From positions 1 through 32,344 of the forward strand of contig CAIXLU010000400.1 in assembly GCA_903920315.1 (NCBI GenBank): a stretch of DNA of 32,344 bases, read 5' to 3'. This DNA is from an uncultured Oscillochloris sp. (GTDB lineage: Bacteria; Chloroflexota; Chloroflexia; Chloroflexales; Chloroflexaceae). Both the position numbers and the translations under genes were made by a program. Below the pieces are notes generated by a model, which had not been told where the DNA came from, did no database searches, and saw only the letters and a list, made by a program, of their open reading frames with translations. Within the stretch, counting starts at the first letter, position 1. Each line of letters opens with the position of its first letter. Positions 1 to 9,153 of the stretch are shown piece after piece.

Positions 1-153
1 ATCGCGTCCCTTGCGCAGCGGTGCCTCACCGCAAAAGGCCAGGGGGCGCAGGTAGCGGAATGGGAGGCGGAGATTGACGAGCGAGTGGGGCGGCTGTACG
101 GGCTAACCAGTGCCGAGATCACGGCGTTGCGGGGGGAGCAGGGGAAGGGGTAG
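1..153 (+). CDS. C-terminal fragment of a probable adenine-specific DNA methyltransferase (type IIG or BREX PglX-like)
   Basis: The window opens inside a frame that stays open from base 1 to a TAG at 151-153, giving 50 residues. The tail reads EWEAEIDERVGRLYGLTSAE, followed by a short polar end. A closing 'ID..V..LYGLT..EI' element is typical of the C-terminus of large Eco57I-type restriction-methylation enzymes and PglX-like methyltransferases, where it ends the target-recognition part. The catalytic NPPY region would lie upstream and is not visible, so enzyme class and defence system cannot be settled. The assignment rests on this one motif. The broken toxin-antitoxin pair next door is consistent with a defence-type neighbourhood. 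Confidence 0.5.
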   Translation: MASLAQRCLTAKGQGAQVAEWEAEIDERVGRLYGLTSAEITALRGEQGKG

Positions 154-211
154 AGACGCACTATTTTGCGTCTCTCCTGCGGAGCGCACCATGAACGCCT
201 GCGCGGGTCGA

Positions 212-557
212 TCAGGGTTGCTTGGACGAGGCAAGCAGATCGCTCGGTGTGACCACCGTGATCGGAAACTGGCGAAAATCGAGGTGATTGAAGGTCAGCA
301 GACTCATCAAGAAGCGGGAACTGCGCTTGAAGCCGATCAATTTCTTGTCGCGCCGCCTCCACTGACCAGCCCAGACCATTCGCCGCTGCGGGGCGAGTCG
401 CAGCTGACCAGAACTCGATAATGTTCTGCGCTGTAATGAACACTTCATCGCCTTGCGTCAGTAAGGTCGCCAGTGCCTCAACCGCCAAGGAGTGCTGTGG
501 CGATTCGCGTTGCACCGTCCGCAGCCAGATATTGGTATCGAGCAGATAGGTAGTCAT
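212..557 (-). pseudogene. PIN-domain (VapC-type) toxin broken by internal out-of-frame deletion
   Basis: The first frame starts at ATG 557 with MTTYLLDTNIWLR, the usual PIN opening with the first catalytic Asp (D7), and continues through VFITAQNIIEFWSAATRP, which carries the Glu helix, to LLDESADL about residue 89. The expected end of a PIN domain (LLTFNHLDFRQFPITVVTP) is present but in another frame, running to a stop at 212. The two halves meet at a 12-base stretch (291-302) that reads S-A-D-L in one frame and L-L-T in the other. The segment normally carrying the later acidic residue (the 'HDARLVA' region, some 30 residues) is missing. The start overlaps the antitoxin stop by one base. The product should lack ribonuclease activity. 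Confidence 0.75.
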
Positions 558-820
558 CAGTCGTACATCTGCTCGCGGCTCACGGCGGCATCGCTCAACG
601 GTGGCGACGCGGGACGCTCAAGGGCGGCCCACTGACGCACCGCTGCGGCGCGCTCCTCCGGTGTTGCCGTTGTCCAAAAAGGTGCAGATGCAAGGGGCTG
701 GAGGACAAGCGTGGTGCCACGGCGTTCAAGCGTAAAGCGCGTATGCGGCTTCACCGCCGCCAACAGGTCAGCGGGAAGTTGAATGGCTCCGCGCTCATCA
801 AGCTCAACAATCTGACTCAT
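557..820 (-). CDS. AbrB/SpoVT-type antitoxin (VapB-like)
   Basis: This 87-residue protein begins MSQIVELDERGAIQLPADLL, which matches the swapped-hairpin AbrB/MazE DNA-binding fold (beta strand, 'D..G.I.LP..L', then 'F.LE..G..LVLQPL'). The C-terminal half (about residues 48-87) is charged and Pro-rich, as expected for the flexible part that wraps a toxin. Its TGA overlaps the ATG of the downstream PIN gene by one base, the coupled arrangement of vapBC operons. AbrB-type antitoxins normally repress their own promoter, which would lie in 821-930. Since the partner toxin is broken, this antitoxin may now be an orphan. The exact antitoxin subfamily is not certain. Confidence 0.75.
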   Translation of the reverse strand: MSQIVELDERGAIQLPADLLAAVKPHTRFTLERRGTTLVLQPLASAPFWTTATPEERAAAVRQWAALERPASPPLSDAAVSREQMYD

Positions 821-908
821 AGATCTATACTCCTGGGTGCTGTCGCCTATGTGTCTGTCCAGATAGTTGTATCGTACCGCCCGTAGCTACGTCGGTCAAG
901 TATGTGCC

Positions 909-1170
909 TCATCCCCAGCCCCTCTCCCTAGGGCATATCTTTACCCACATCTTTTTTACCGCAGCACAATGCGGTTTATCGGCTCATTCGGGCGGGTGAC
1001 TGAAGTCGCGCCTGTGGGGCGTTCCGCCGGGCGTCGGCCTGCGCCGACGCGGGAACCGCCCGCGTAGGCGGGCGGCCAGACGTAGGCTTCCGTGGCGCGA
1101 CTTCAGTCGCATGCCCCTCGCAGAAATGTGGGTAAAGATATGCCCGTTCTGGGAGAGAGGGCTGGGGGGT
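909..1170. repeat. Nested long inverted repeat (MITE/REP-like intergenic element)
   Basis: This fills the 372-base gap between the antitoxin and argG. Outer arms at 931-950 and 1126-1145 are perfect 20-bp inverted copies (gggcatatctttacccacat). The similarity extends outward through 'ccccagcccctctccc' and its near-complement at about 1150-1167. A second pair, actgaagtcgcg at 999-1010 and its complement at 1096-1107, sits inside, with a small GC hairpin (gcgtcggc/gccgacgc) at the centre. No convincing coding sequence is present. The nested arms suggest a non-autonomous mobile or palindromic repeat. A related 'ggcttcagcc' core recurs at 11002-11066. No target-site duplication was identified. 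Confidence 0.65.
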
Positions 1171-1192
1171 GAGGGCTGAGCGACAACAGAAT

Positions 1193-2551
<1,359 letters not shown>

Positions 2552-2665
2552 CTACTAAATAGGCGTGAGATTCGCCACGCGCATATGCCGCTAGAACAGC
2601 ATATTATACATAGATACGGCGGTTGTGGTAGCATGGCCAGCGGAATAATATGGAAGGAGATCTCG

Positions 2666-3770
2666 ATGACGACCCAGGATCTACGTGGCGATCTCGATGC
2701 CCTGCGCACCCGTTTTGAGTCTATCCGGGGGCATCTTTGACTTGGCGAGCAAGCAGGAGCAGATTGCGGGCCTTGAGGAACGCTCGGCGGAACCCGACCT
2801 TTGGAATGATCCGCGCACGGCCCAGGGTGTGATGCAACAACTCACCCGCCTTCGAGAAGATGTTGGGCAGTGGACGCGGTTGGACGCTCGCCTCGCTGGT
2901 CTGGCTGAGCTGATTGAGATGGCGGAGGCTGAGAGTGATGAGTCGCTCTATGTCGAGCTTGCTGGCGAACTGCGCGGCGCTCAGCAGGAGCTTGAGCGGC
3001 GTGAACTGGCCCTGTTGCTGAGTGGTCGCTACGACGACCGTGATGCCTTTGTGACGATCCAGGCCGGTATGGGTGGCACCGATGCCCAGGATTGGGCCGA
3101 GATCATGCTGCGTATGTATACGCGCTGGGCCGAAGCTCGCGACTATACGGTGAATCTGGTGGATCAGAGCGAGGGTGATGAAGCCGGGATCAAAAGCGCT
3201 ACCTTTGAACTGCGCGGCCCCTACGCCTATGGCAACATCCGCGCCGAGTCCGGGGTTCATCGCCTGATCCGGCTCTCGCCCTTTAATTCTGCTCACACCC
3301 GCCAGACATCCTTCGCCCGCATCGAGGTGGTGCCCGAGGTAGACGATGCGCCCGAGGTGACGATCTCGTCCGACGACCTGCGCATTGATGTTTTCCGCAG
3401 CGGAGGCAAAGGCGGCCAGGGCGTGAACACCACTGACTCGGCGGTACGGCTGACCCACCTGCCCACCGGGCTTGTGGTAACCTGCCAGAATGAGCGTTCG
3501 CAGATCCAGAACCGCGAGACGGCACTGCGCGTGCTGCGCGGGCGGCTGCTGGAGCGCGAGCTTCAGCGTCAGGCCGAGGAACATTCCCGCTTGCGCGGTG
3601 AGTATCGCGATGCCGCCTTTGGCAGCCAGATGCGGACCTACTACCTGCACCCCTCAACCCTGGTGAAGGATCATCGCACCGACCACGAGACAAGCAATGT
3701 CCAGGCGGTCCTCGATGGCCAGATTGATCCCTTTATCGAGGCGTACCTGCGCTGGAGCGTCAGTCAGTAG
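2666..3770 (+). CDS. prfB: Peptide chain release factor 2 (programmed +1 frameshift)
   Basis: RF2 recognises UGA and UAA stop codons and triggers peptide release on the ribosome. The reading frame begins at ATG 2666, preceded by AAGGAGA at 2654-2660. It runs 24 codons to an in-frame TGA (2738-2740), and continues after a +1 shift from GAC at 2739. The joined product is 367 residues, the normal RF2 length. It carries the stop-recognition tripeptide SPF at 204-206 and the catalytic GGQ at 249-251 in SGGKGGQGVNTTDSAVRLTH. Regulation is by the usual autoregulatory frameshift: low RF2 lets the ribosome shift at the UGA. The stop lies 8 bases before the metallopeptidase gene, suggesting co-transcription. 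Confidence 0.97.
2726..2741 (+). promoter_or_regulatory. prfB +1 programmed frameshift site
   Basis: The site reads cgg ggg cat ctt tga c. It has the conserved slippery CTT codon, the weak UGA-C stop and a Shine-Dalgarno-like purine stretch (cggggg) just upstream. Compared with the E. coli site, the codon before CTT is CAT instead of TAT. Slippage of tRNA-Leu from CTT to TTT moves reading onto GAC and keeps the rest of RF2 in frame. Confidence 0.95.
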
Positions 3771-3778
3771 GAGCAGTC

Positions 3779-5149
3779 ATGGCCCATCTATGGCGCACCG
3801 TCGCCCTTATCCTGCTGGTTTTTGCAGCGCTTGTGACCTCACCGGCGCAGGCCCGCCAGAACGCCCCGATCACGGTGATGTCGAGCGAGGCCACACCAGA
3901 CTTCCCGAACCAGATCACCTTCGCCCTGAGTGCCACAAGCAGCGCCGCTGATATCCGCCAGGTGGAACTGCTCTATGGGGCCACCCGCAATAACGCCCTC
4001 AGGATTGTTGATCTGCCGGTGACGCCTGGCCCCACCGTGGCCCTGAGCCACCGGCTTGATACGCAAGTCAATTACTACCCGCCCGGCACCGAGATCACGT
4101 ACCGCTGGGTGATCCACGACGCGGCGGGGAATACGCAGGAAAGCGAACCACAGCGCGTGGTCTATCACGATCAGCGCTTTCCGTGGAGCGAGCGCACCGC
4201 ACGCAATGTGACGGTCTACTGGTACGAGGGAGGCACTACGTTCGGCGACGATCTGATGGCGACGGTGGATCGGGCGATCACCAACCTCCGGGCGGAACTC
4301 GGGGCCGAGCTAGCCAAGCCGGTGCGGATCTACGTCTACGCCACCCTTGAAGACTTGCGCTCGGCCCTCCAGTCTAACTCAGTCGAGTGGGTTGGTGGCG
4401 AAAATCATCCTGATCTTGGCATTATTGTCGCCGCCATTTCCGCCGGTGATGATGCCGAGATGCGGCGGATTATCCCGCACGAACTTTCTCATCAAGTACT
4501 CCATCAGGCCATCGAGAACCCCTACGGCGGTACGCCGCTCTGGTTTGATGAGGGTCTGGCGGTGCATAACCAGGAGGAGCGCGACAGCACCTTCGACGAG
4601 ATGGTCACCCAGGCCGCCCAGGAAAATCGGCTGATTCCGCTGGAGGCGCTCTCCTCCAACTTCCCTGCCGACCCAGACCAGGCCCGGCTCTCTTACGCCC
4701 AGAGCCGCGATATGGTCGAGCATATTAACGACACCTATGGCGAGGCGAAGCTCCAGGCTCTTGTGGCCGCATTCGCTGCGGCAACCCCCGTGAACGAGGC
4801 CGTACAGCAGGTGCTTGGTCGCAGCATTGATGACCTCGATGCCGAGTGGCGCAAGGAACAGCCCAAACCCAGCGGCCCGGCTCCTGATCTTGCCGGGCCA
4901 CAGGAGGCTCCCGCAGATCGTTTCAGCGACCCGCCAGTGCTGCCGGTTGGTGTTCAGCCGCCGGTTGGCGCAGCGAACCCACCCGCCACGCCTGACGATC
5001 AGCCCCCGGTGTTCATTGGCTGGCTCGAAAGCCTGCCTGCCTGGGCCACCCTGAGCGCCGCAGCGGTCTGCTGTGCCACCGGGATACTGCTTCTCGGCAC
5101 CGTGCTGCTGGTAGGTCTGCGCCTGATCGGCGTGGATAAGCGTGTGTAG
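3779..5149 (+). CDS. Secreted, membrane-anchored zinc metallopeptidase (peptidase MA-like)
   Basis: This is a 456-residue protein with an N-terminal signal sequence (about residues 5-25, ending ATSPAQA-like) and a C-terminal hydrophobic helix (about 425-450) followed by a short basic tail. The catalytic domain is therefore probably outside the cell and anchored by the C-terminus. The zinc-binding motif is H234-E235-L-S-H238 in RIIPHELSHQVLHQ. The downstream WFDEGLAV (Glu258) supplies the third ligand expected in gluzincins of the peptidase MA family. Residues 30-130 resemble an Ig-like sensing or adhesion domain. A Pro-rich stretch (365-415) links to the membrane helix. It follows prfB by 8 bases. 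Substrate unknown. Confidence 0.8.
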   Translation: MAHLWRTVALILLVFAALVTSPAQARQNAPITVMSSEATPDFPNQITFALSATSSAADIRQVELLYGATRNNALRIVDLPVTPGPTVALSHRLDTQVNYYPPGTEITYRWVIHDAAGNTQESEPQRVVYHDQRFPWSERTARNVTVYWYEGGTTFGDDLMATVDRAITNLRAELGAELAKPVRIYVYATLEDLRSALQSNSVEWVGGENHPDLGIIVAAISAGDDAEMRRIIPHELSHQVLHQAIENPYGGTPLWFDEGLAVHNQEERDSTFDEMVTQAAQENRLIPLEALSSNFPADPDQARLSYAQSRDMVEHINDTYGEAKLQALVAAFAAATPVNEAVQQVLGRSIDDLDAEWRKEQPKPSGPAPDLAGPQEAPADRFSDPPVLPVGVQPPVGAANPPATPDDQPPVFIGWLESLPAWATLSAAAVCCATGILLLGTVLLVGLRLIGVDKRV

Positions 5150-5159
5150 GCAATGATCT

Positions 5160-5218
5160 TGCCACAGAAAAACACAGAAATGTTTTTCTCTGAGTCCTTC
5201 TGTGTTCTTCTGTGGCAA
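5160..5218. repeat. Long inverted repeat between metallopeptidase and HIT genes
   Basis: The arms ttgccacagaaaaacacaga (5160 onward) and its near-complement ttctgtgttcttctgtggcaa (5198-5218) form a long imperfect hairpin with a short loop. It lies directly after the metallopeptidase stop and before the HIT start, so it could attenuate or terminate transcription, or be a dispersed palindromic repeat. No terminal U-tract is adjacent. Confidence 0.6.
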
Positions 5219-5243
5219 AATCTTGTTAAGGCAGAAGGATAAT

Positions 5244-5741
5244 ATGGAGATAAAATTTACGCCCTGGCGGATGACCTACATCAAGCGCGGGGAAAAGCCA
5301 GGTGAGGATGGATGCGTCTTTTGCGCCATGTCTGCGGCCACCCGCGATCACGACGGGGAGAACCTTGTCCTCTACCGAGGCGAGAACTGCCTGGTAGTGA
5401 TGAATCTCTACCCCTATAATACGGCGCACCTCATGGTGGTACCCTACACCCACACCGCCGACCTACCCGAACTCGACGATACCACGGCGGGCGAACTATT
5501 TACCCTCACCCGACGCTGTGTCCGCATTCTGAGCGATGTATACCAGGCCCACGGCTTCAACTTAGGCATGAATCTAGGAACCATTGCCGGGGCCGGAATC
5601 GCAGAACACCTGCATATGCATATTGTCCCGCGTTGGATCGGCGATACCAATTTTATGCCAATTGTGGGCGGGCTGAAGCTCATCCCTGAAGATCTTGACA
5701 CAACCTACGCTCGCCTGAAACCGCATTTCGCCGAGCTATAG
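5244..5741 (+). CDS. HIT-family nucleotide hydrolase/transferase (Ap4A-type)
   Basis: HIT proteins cleave or transfer nucleotidyl groups on substrates such as AMP-NH2 or diadenosine polyphosphates. The histidine triad is EHLHMHIVPRW with H122, H124 and H126; H124 is the expected nucleophile. A leading GCVFC near residue 26 is a likely zinc-binding pair found in the Ap4A-phosphorylase/HIT branch, and NLYPYNTAHLMVVPYTHTAD is the conserved first HIT block. ATG 5244 is chosen because it follows AGAAGGA at 5233-5239; an in-frame ATG at 5202 lies inside the upstream inverted repeat. The product is 165 residues. The exact substrate cannot be read from sequence. Confidence 0.88.
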   Translation: MEIKFTPWRMTYIKRGEKPGEDGCVFCAMSAATRDHDGENLVLYRGENCLVVMNLYPYNTAHLMVVPYTHTADLPELDDTTAGELFTLTRRCVRILSDVYQAHGFNLGMNLGTIAGAGIAEHLHMHIVPRWIGDTNFMPIVGGLKLIPEDLDTTYARLKPHFAEL

Positions 5742-5753
5742 AGGGCAGATCAT

Positions 5754-5780
5754 AATGGGGGCGGCAATGCCGCCCCCATT
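5754..5780. terminator. GC-rich hairpin between convergent genes
   Basis: Twelve-base perfect arms (aatgggggcggc at 5754-5765 and its complement at 5769-5780) surround a three-base loop. It sits between the converging HIT and response-regulator genes and could stop both transcripts. There is no U-tract, so it is not a classic intrinsic terminator. Confidence 0.6.
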
Positions 5781-5805
5781 CGTCCGCGTAGCAGATACAT
5801 CGTGA

Positions 5806-6177
5806 TCAGGTGAGCATCGTACCGATCATGTCAATGAGCCGCTCGACCTCGAAGGGCTTCTGCAAGATCACTGCGCCCTCAGCCTCAAGGTCGGCAAACC
5901 AGGGCTTGCGGTTGAGCGCAGTCATAATGATGATCGGAATTCCGTCGCTCTGGAGTCGCTCTTTGAGGTGCTGAAATGTCTCAACACCATCCATGTTCGG
6001 CATCATAATGTCACTGATAACCAAGTTAGGGCTGAGTGTTTCAAAGAGACGAAGTCCCTCTTGGCCGTCGCGTGCTAGGACAACCTCGTACCCGGCGTTG
6101 CGCAGCGCGTACTCAAGCACTGTCTGTAGCGCCAGGTCATCGTCCATAATGAAGATGATGCCCTTGGATTGCGACAT
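5806..6177 (-). CDS. Single-domain response regulator (CheY-like receiver)
   Basis: This is a 123-residue stand-alone receiver domain. The acidic cluster D12-D13-D14, the phosphoacceptor D56 in LVISDIMMPNMDG, T86 in IIIMTALN and K107 in LQKPF are all in place, so phosphorylation should be possible. No output domain follows. Signalling must therefore go through protein contact, for example to a histidine kinase, a phosphorelay or the motility apparatus. ATG 6177 follows AGAAGGGTGG with good spacing; a longer frame to 6255 has no such site. No histidine kinase gene is nearby, so the partner is encoded elsewhere. It is convergent with the HIT gene. Confidence 0.9.
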   Translation of the reverse strand: MSQSKGIIFIMDDDLALQTVLEYALRNAGYEVVLARDGQEGLRLFETLSPNLVISDIMMPNMDGVETFQHLKERLQSDGIPIIIMTALNRKPWFADLEAEGAVILQKPFEVERLIDMIGTMLT

Positions 6178-6366
6178 ATTCCACCCTTCTGCGCGGGCCG
6201 GGCGCAGTTTAAACATTTGCTGCGTGGCCACCGGCTGTGGTCGAGGATCCTTCAAGCGCCGTCATTATACCAGAGGATGTTGATGCCTCAACCATAGGGT
6301 CATCCGCGATCCTGAGGAATATGCGGAGTATCATGCATGTGAACCGCTGGTGATGAAAGGTTAACG

Positions 6367-7929
6367 ATGATGGCCTTCAGCCTTCAGCCTTCAGCCTTCA
6401 GCCTTCCCGAGAACCCGCTGCGCTCGGGCCTACGCCTTGGCCGTACCCCTGAACCCTGCACGATGGTGATCTTTGGGGCAAGCGGCGACCTGACCAGTCG
6501 GAAGTTGGTGCCAGCTCTCTACAACCTGGCCCGCGAGCGACGTATCCCTGGCGGATTCAGCGTGGTCGGCTTCGCTCGCCGTGACTGGGACGATTCATTC
6601 TTTCGCCAGACCCTGCTCGATGGTCTGAACGCAAACTCGCGCAGCGGTAAGGCCGAGCATCCCCTGTGGGATAGCTTTGCCGACGGAATTTTCTACCACC
6701 AAGCCAGTTTCGATGAGGGCGAGGGTTATTCTCGCCTGAAGGAGCGACTCGACGCCATTGACCGCGAGCGCGGCACCGGCGGCAACCGGGTCTTTTACCT
6801 GGCGACCCCGCCCGAATCATACCCGCTGATCATCCAGCAACTCGGTGCCCACGGCCTCGCCCAGTCGTCTGGTGGTGGCTGGACGCGGATCATTATCGAG
6901 AAGCCCTTCGGCCACGACCTAGAGAGCGCCCGCGATCTGAACGCCCAGGTATTGTCGGTCTTCGATGAGAGTCAGGTCTACCGCATTGATCACTACTTGG
7001 GCAAGGAGACTGTGCAGAACCTGATGGTTTTTCGCTTCGCTAACGGGATCTTCGAGCCGATCTGGAACCGCAGCCAGATTGATCACGTGCAGATTACTGT
7101 CTCGGAGACGGTGGGGGCCGAGGAGCGCGGCGGCTACTACGACAAGAGTGGGGCCATGCGCGACATGATCCAAAACCACATGATGCAGTTGCTCACCCTC
7201 ACTGCGATGGAGCCGCCGGTAGCTTATGACGCCAACGCCGTGCGCGATGAGAAGGTGAAGGTGCTACGTGCGGTGCGCCCGATCACGCCTGCCGACGTGG
7301 TGAATTCTACCGTGCGCGGACAGTACGGCCCTGGCAACATGGGGGGATCCCCGGCAGTAGGCTACCGCACCGGCAAGGGCATCAACCCCGAGTCGCAGAT
7401 CGAAACTTTTGTGGCGCTCAAGCTCTTTGTTGATAACTGGCGATGGGCTGGTGTGCCCTTCTACCTACGTACCGGCAAACGCCTGCCGCGCCGGGTTAGC
7501 GAGATTGCCGTGCAGTTCAAGACCGCGCCGCACATGCTGTTTGACGATACGCCTACCAACGACATCGAGCCGAACGTACTCTCGATGAAGATTCAGCCCG
7601 ATGAGGGCATCACCCTGACATTTAGCTCGAAGGTGCCCGGCCAGGGCCAGATCCGCCCGGTGACGATGGACTTCCGCTACGGCAGCAGTTTCGGTGTGGC
7701 CTCGCCTGAGGCGTATGAGCGCCTGTTGCTCGACTGTATGCTTGGCGACGGCACGCTCTTCACCCGCCGCGACGAGGTTGAGGCCAGTTGGTCGCTGATT
7801 ACGCCCATCCATCAGGGCTGGGCCGCTGGGCCACCTCAGCCCTTCCCCAACTACGAGGCCGGCGACTGGGGGCCGACCTCCGCCGACGATTTTATGGCCC
7901 GCGACGGTCGCGCATGGCGACGGGTATAG
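6367..7929 (+). CDS. zwf: Glucose-6-phosphate 1-dehydrogenase
   Basis: The enzyme oxidises glucose-6-phosphate to 6-phosphogluconolactone with NADP, the entry step of the oxidative pentose phosphate pathway. The nucleotide-binding motif GASGDLT is at residues 37-43, EKPFG is present near 178, and the active-site RIDHYLGK spans 206-213 (His209). The C-terminal half holds the expected substrate-domain blocks (YFRTGKR-like YLRTGKRLPRR, and VRDEKVKVLRA). Length (520) is normal apart from the leader: residues 3-13 are encoded by a 7-bp repeat array, while conserved sequence begins near ENPLR..L...RTPEPC. True translation may begin at 6367 or at an unrecognised later start. opcA follows 15 bases downstream, so the two form an operon. 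Confidence 0.95.
   Translation: MMAFSLQPSAFSLPENPLRSGLRLGRTPEPCTMVIFGASGDLTSRKLVPALYNLARERRIPGGFSVVGFARRDWDDSFFRQTLLDGLNANSRSGKAEHPLWDSFADGIFYHQASFDEGEGYSRLKERLDAIDRERGTGGNRVFYLATPPESYPLIIQQLGAHGLAQSSGGGWTRIIIEKPFGHDLESARDLNAQVLSVFDESQVYRIDHYLGKETVQNLMVFRFANGIFEPIWNRSQIDHVQITVSETVGAEERGGYYDKSGAMRDMIQNHMMQLLTLTAMEPPVAYDANAVRDEKVKVLRAVRPITPADVVNSTVRGQYGPGNMGGSPAVGYRTGKGINPESQIETFVALKLFVDNWRWAGVPFYLRTGKRLPRRVSEIAVQFKTAPHMLFDDTPTNDIEPNVLSMKIQPDEGITLTFSSKVPGQGQIRPVTMDFRYGSSFGVASPEAYERLLLDCMLGDGTLFTRRDEVEASWSLITPIHQGWAAGPPQPFPNYEAGDWGPTSADDFMARDGRAWRRV
6374..6406. repeat. 7-bp tandem repeat (ccttcag) at the start of zwf
   Basis: Four perfect copies of ccttcag occupy 6374-6401, plus a partial fifth copy. 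The array lies inside the first codons of the zwf frame and encodes the low-complexity peptide FSLQPSAFSL. It belongs to a set of unrelated 7-bp arrays that otherwise lie between genes in this window. Confidence 0.85.
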
Positions 7930-7944
7930 GGGCACGGAGAATAT

Positions 7945-9090
7945 ATGACCACCGACATCGCCCGGATCGAGCGCGACCTCCAGGATCTCTGGAAGAACAA
8001 CGCGGTCGAGTCTGCTGCCGCCGGCCACACGACGACTCGCGCCCTGACGGTGAATCTCCTTGTTCACGCCGATACGAGCGCCCGCGCCGATGAGTTGGGC
8101 ACGGTGATTCAGCAACTCACCGCCAGCCACCCCAACCGCGCGATGATGCTGATTGACCGCCCCGCCGCTGGTGATCCGCAGATTGAGGCGTGGGTGCAGG
8201 CCAACTGTTTGCTCAACGTCCTTGGTGCAACCCAGATCTGTGGCGAGCAGATCACCATTGACTCGCGGGGCGGCCATGCCGGTCAGGTGGTCAGCCTCAT
8301 GCTGCCGCTGCTGGTGCCCGACCTGCCAGTGGTGCTCTGGATGGACGGACCGCAACCCTTCGATCTCCCGCTGCTCCGCAAGCTGCGCGGCGTCCTCAAC
8401 CGGCTGATCGTTGACTCAGCGGGATTCGCCGACCCGCTGCACGATCTCGTAACGATGGCCACCTACGAGGATCGTAGCATGGTTGGACCCAAGCCCCTCT
8501 CCCTCAGCGACCTCAACTGGGCCAGGCTCACCCCCTGGCGCGAATTGACGGCTCAGTTTTTTGACACCCGATCTTTTTTGCCCCACTTGCATCGCCTCGA
8601 CCAAGTGGAGATTGATTATGTGGCCGTTGGCGAGGGCGGGCTGCTACGGGCGCTGATGCTGGCGGGCTGGCTGGCGTCGAACCTGGGCTGGGAGCTGCGA
8701 GAAAACGGCGCAGTGCGTACTGGCGATACGATCCACCTCCACATGCGTCGTCCGGGCGTGGGCGCGGCCAGCGGCGACACCCGCCCGGTACTGATCGTGC
8801 TACGCCCTGCCCCGTCGTCCGATAACGCACTCGTTGGCTTGTCGGCCCTGCACCTGCGAGCCGTAGACAATGTACTGGCCGACTTCAGCGTCGAACAGAC
8901 CGATAGTCCCACCTGCGCACGCACGGTCGCCCAGGTGGCAGGACATCCCACCATCTCTCGGCTGGCTCGTGCCGAGCGTGCGGGGGTTGCCGACCTGCTG
9001 GCAGCCGAACTACGCCTGCTGAGCCGCGACCGCACGTTCAGCGCGGCGCTCCAGGCGGCGGCAGAATGTGCAAGAGCGTTAAACACGTAG
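7945..9090 (+). CDS. opcA: Glucose-6-phosphate dehydrogenase assembly protein OpcA
   Basis: OpcA is an accessory protein that promotes the active oligomeric form of glucose-6-phosphate dehydrogenase in cyanobacteria; homologues lie beside zwf in actinobacteria and Chloroflexota. This 381-residue protein shows family features: an N-terminal helix (IERDLQDLW), then ALTVNLLVHAD, the block HPNRAMML, and LPLLVPDLPVVLWMDGPQP followed by a conserved 'L..VVDS..F' element. It has no catalytic motif. It starts 15 bases after the zwf stop with a GGAGA ribosome site, so it is almost certainly co-expressed. No transaldolase or 6-phosphogluconate dehydrogenase gene follows; the operon ends in a strong hairpin. 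Confidence 0.9.
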   Translation: MTTDIARIERDLQDLWKNNAVESAAAGHTTTRALTVNLLVHADTSARADELGTVIQQLTASHPNRAMMLIDRPAAGDPQIEAWVQANCLLNVLGATQICGEQITIDSRGGHAGQVVSLMLPLLVPDLPVVLWMDGPQPFDLPLLRKLRGVLNRLIVDSAGFADPLHDLVTMATYEDRSMVGPKPLSLSDLNWARLTPWRELTAQFFDTRSFLPHLHRLDQVEIDYVAVGEGGLLRALMLAGWLASNLGWELRENGAVRTGDTIHLHMRRPGVGAASGDTRPVLIVLRPAPSSDNALVGLSALHLRAVDNVLADFSVEQTDSPTCARTVAQVAGHPTISRLARAERAGVADLLAAELRLLSRDRTFSAALQAAAECARALNT

Positions 9091-9128
9091 GGGCGGGGCA
9101 ATCGGGTCGGCCCGATTGCCCCGCCCCT
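9089..9128. terminator. Strong 18-bp hairpin ending the zwf-opcA operon
   Basis: Perfect 18-base arms (9089-9106 and 9111-9128) flank the loop tcgg and begin at the opcA stop codon. It separates opcA from the converging stress-type gene and could serve both strands. No U-run follows, but the stability of the stem makes a terminator or transcript-end stabiliser likely. Confidence 0.75.
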
Positions 9129-9153
9129 GTGCGGGACGATATGTAGGTGCGCG

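Noticed and set aside
2721-3650. Open frame of 309 codons on the minus strand
   Set aside because: It is fully antisense to prfB, which has clear catalytic motifs; the frame is a by-product of GC-rich codon usage.
7465-8355. Open frame of 296 codons on the minus strand
   Set aside because: It is antisense to the zwf and opcA genes and shows no family motif.
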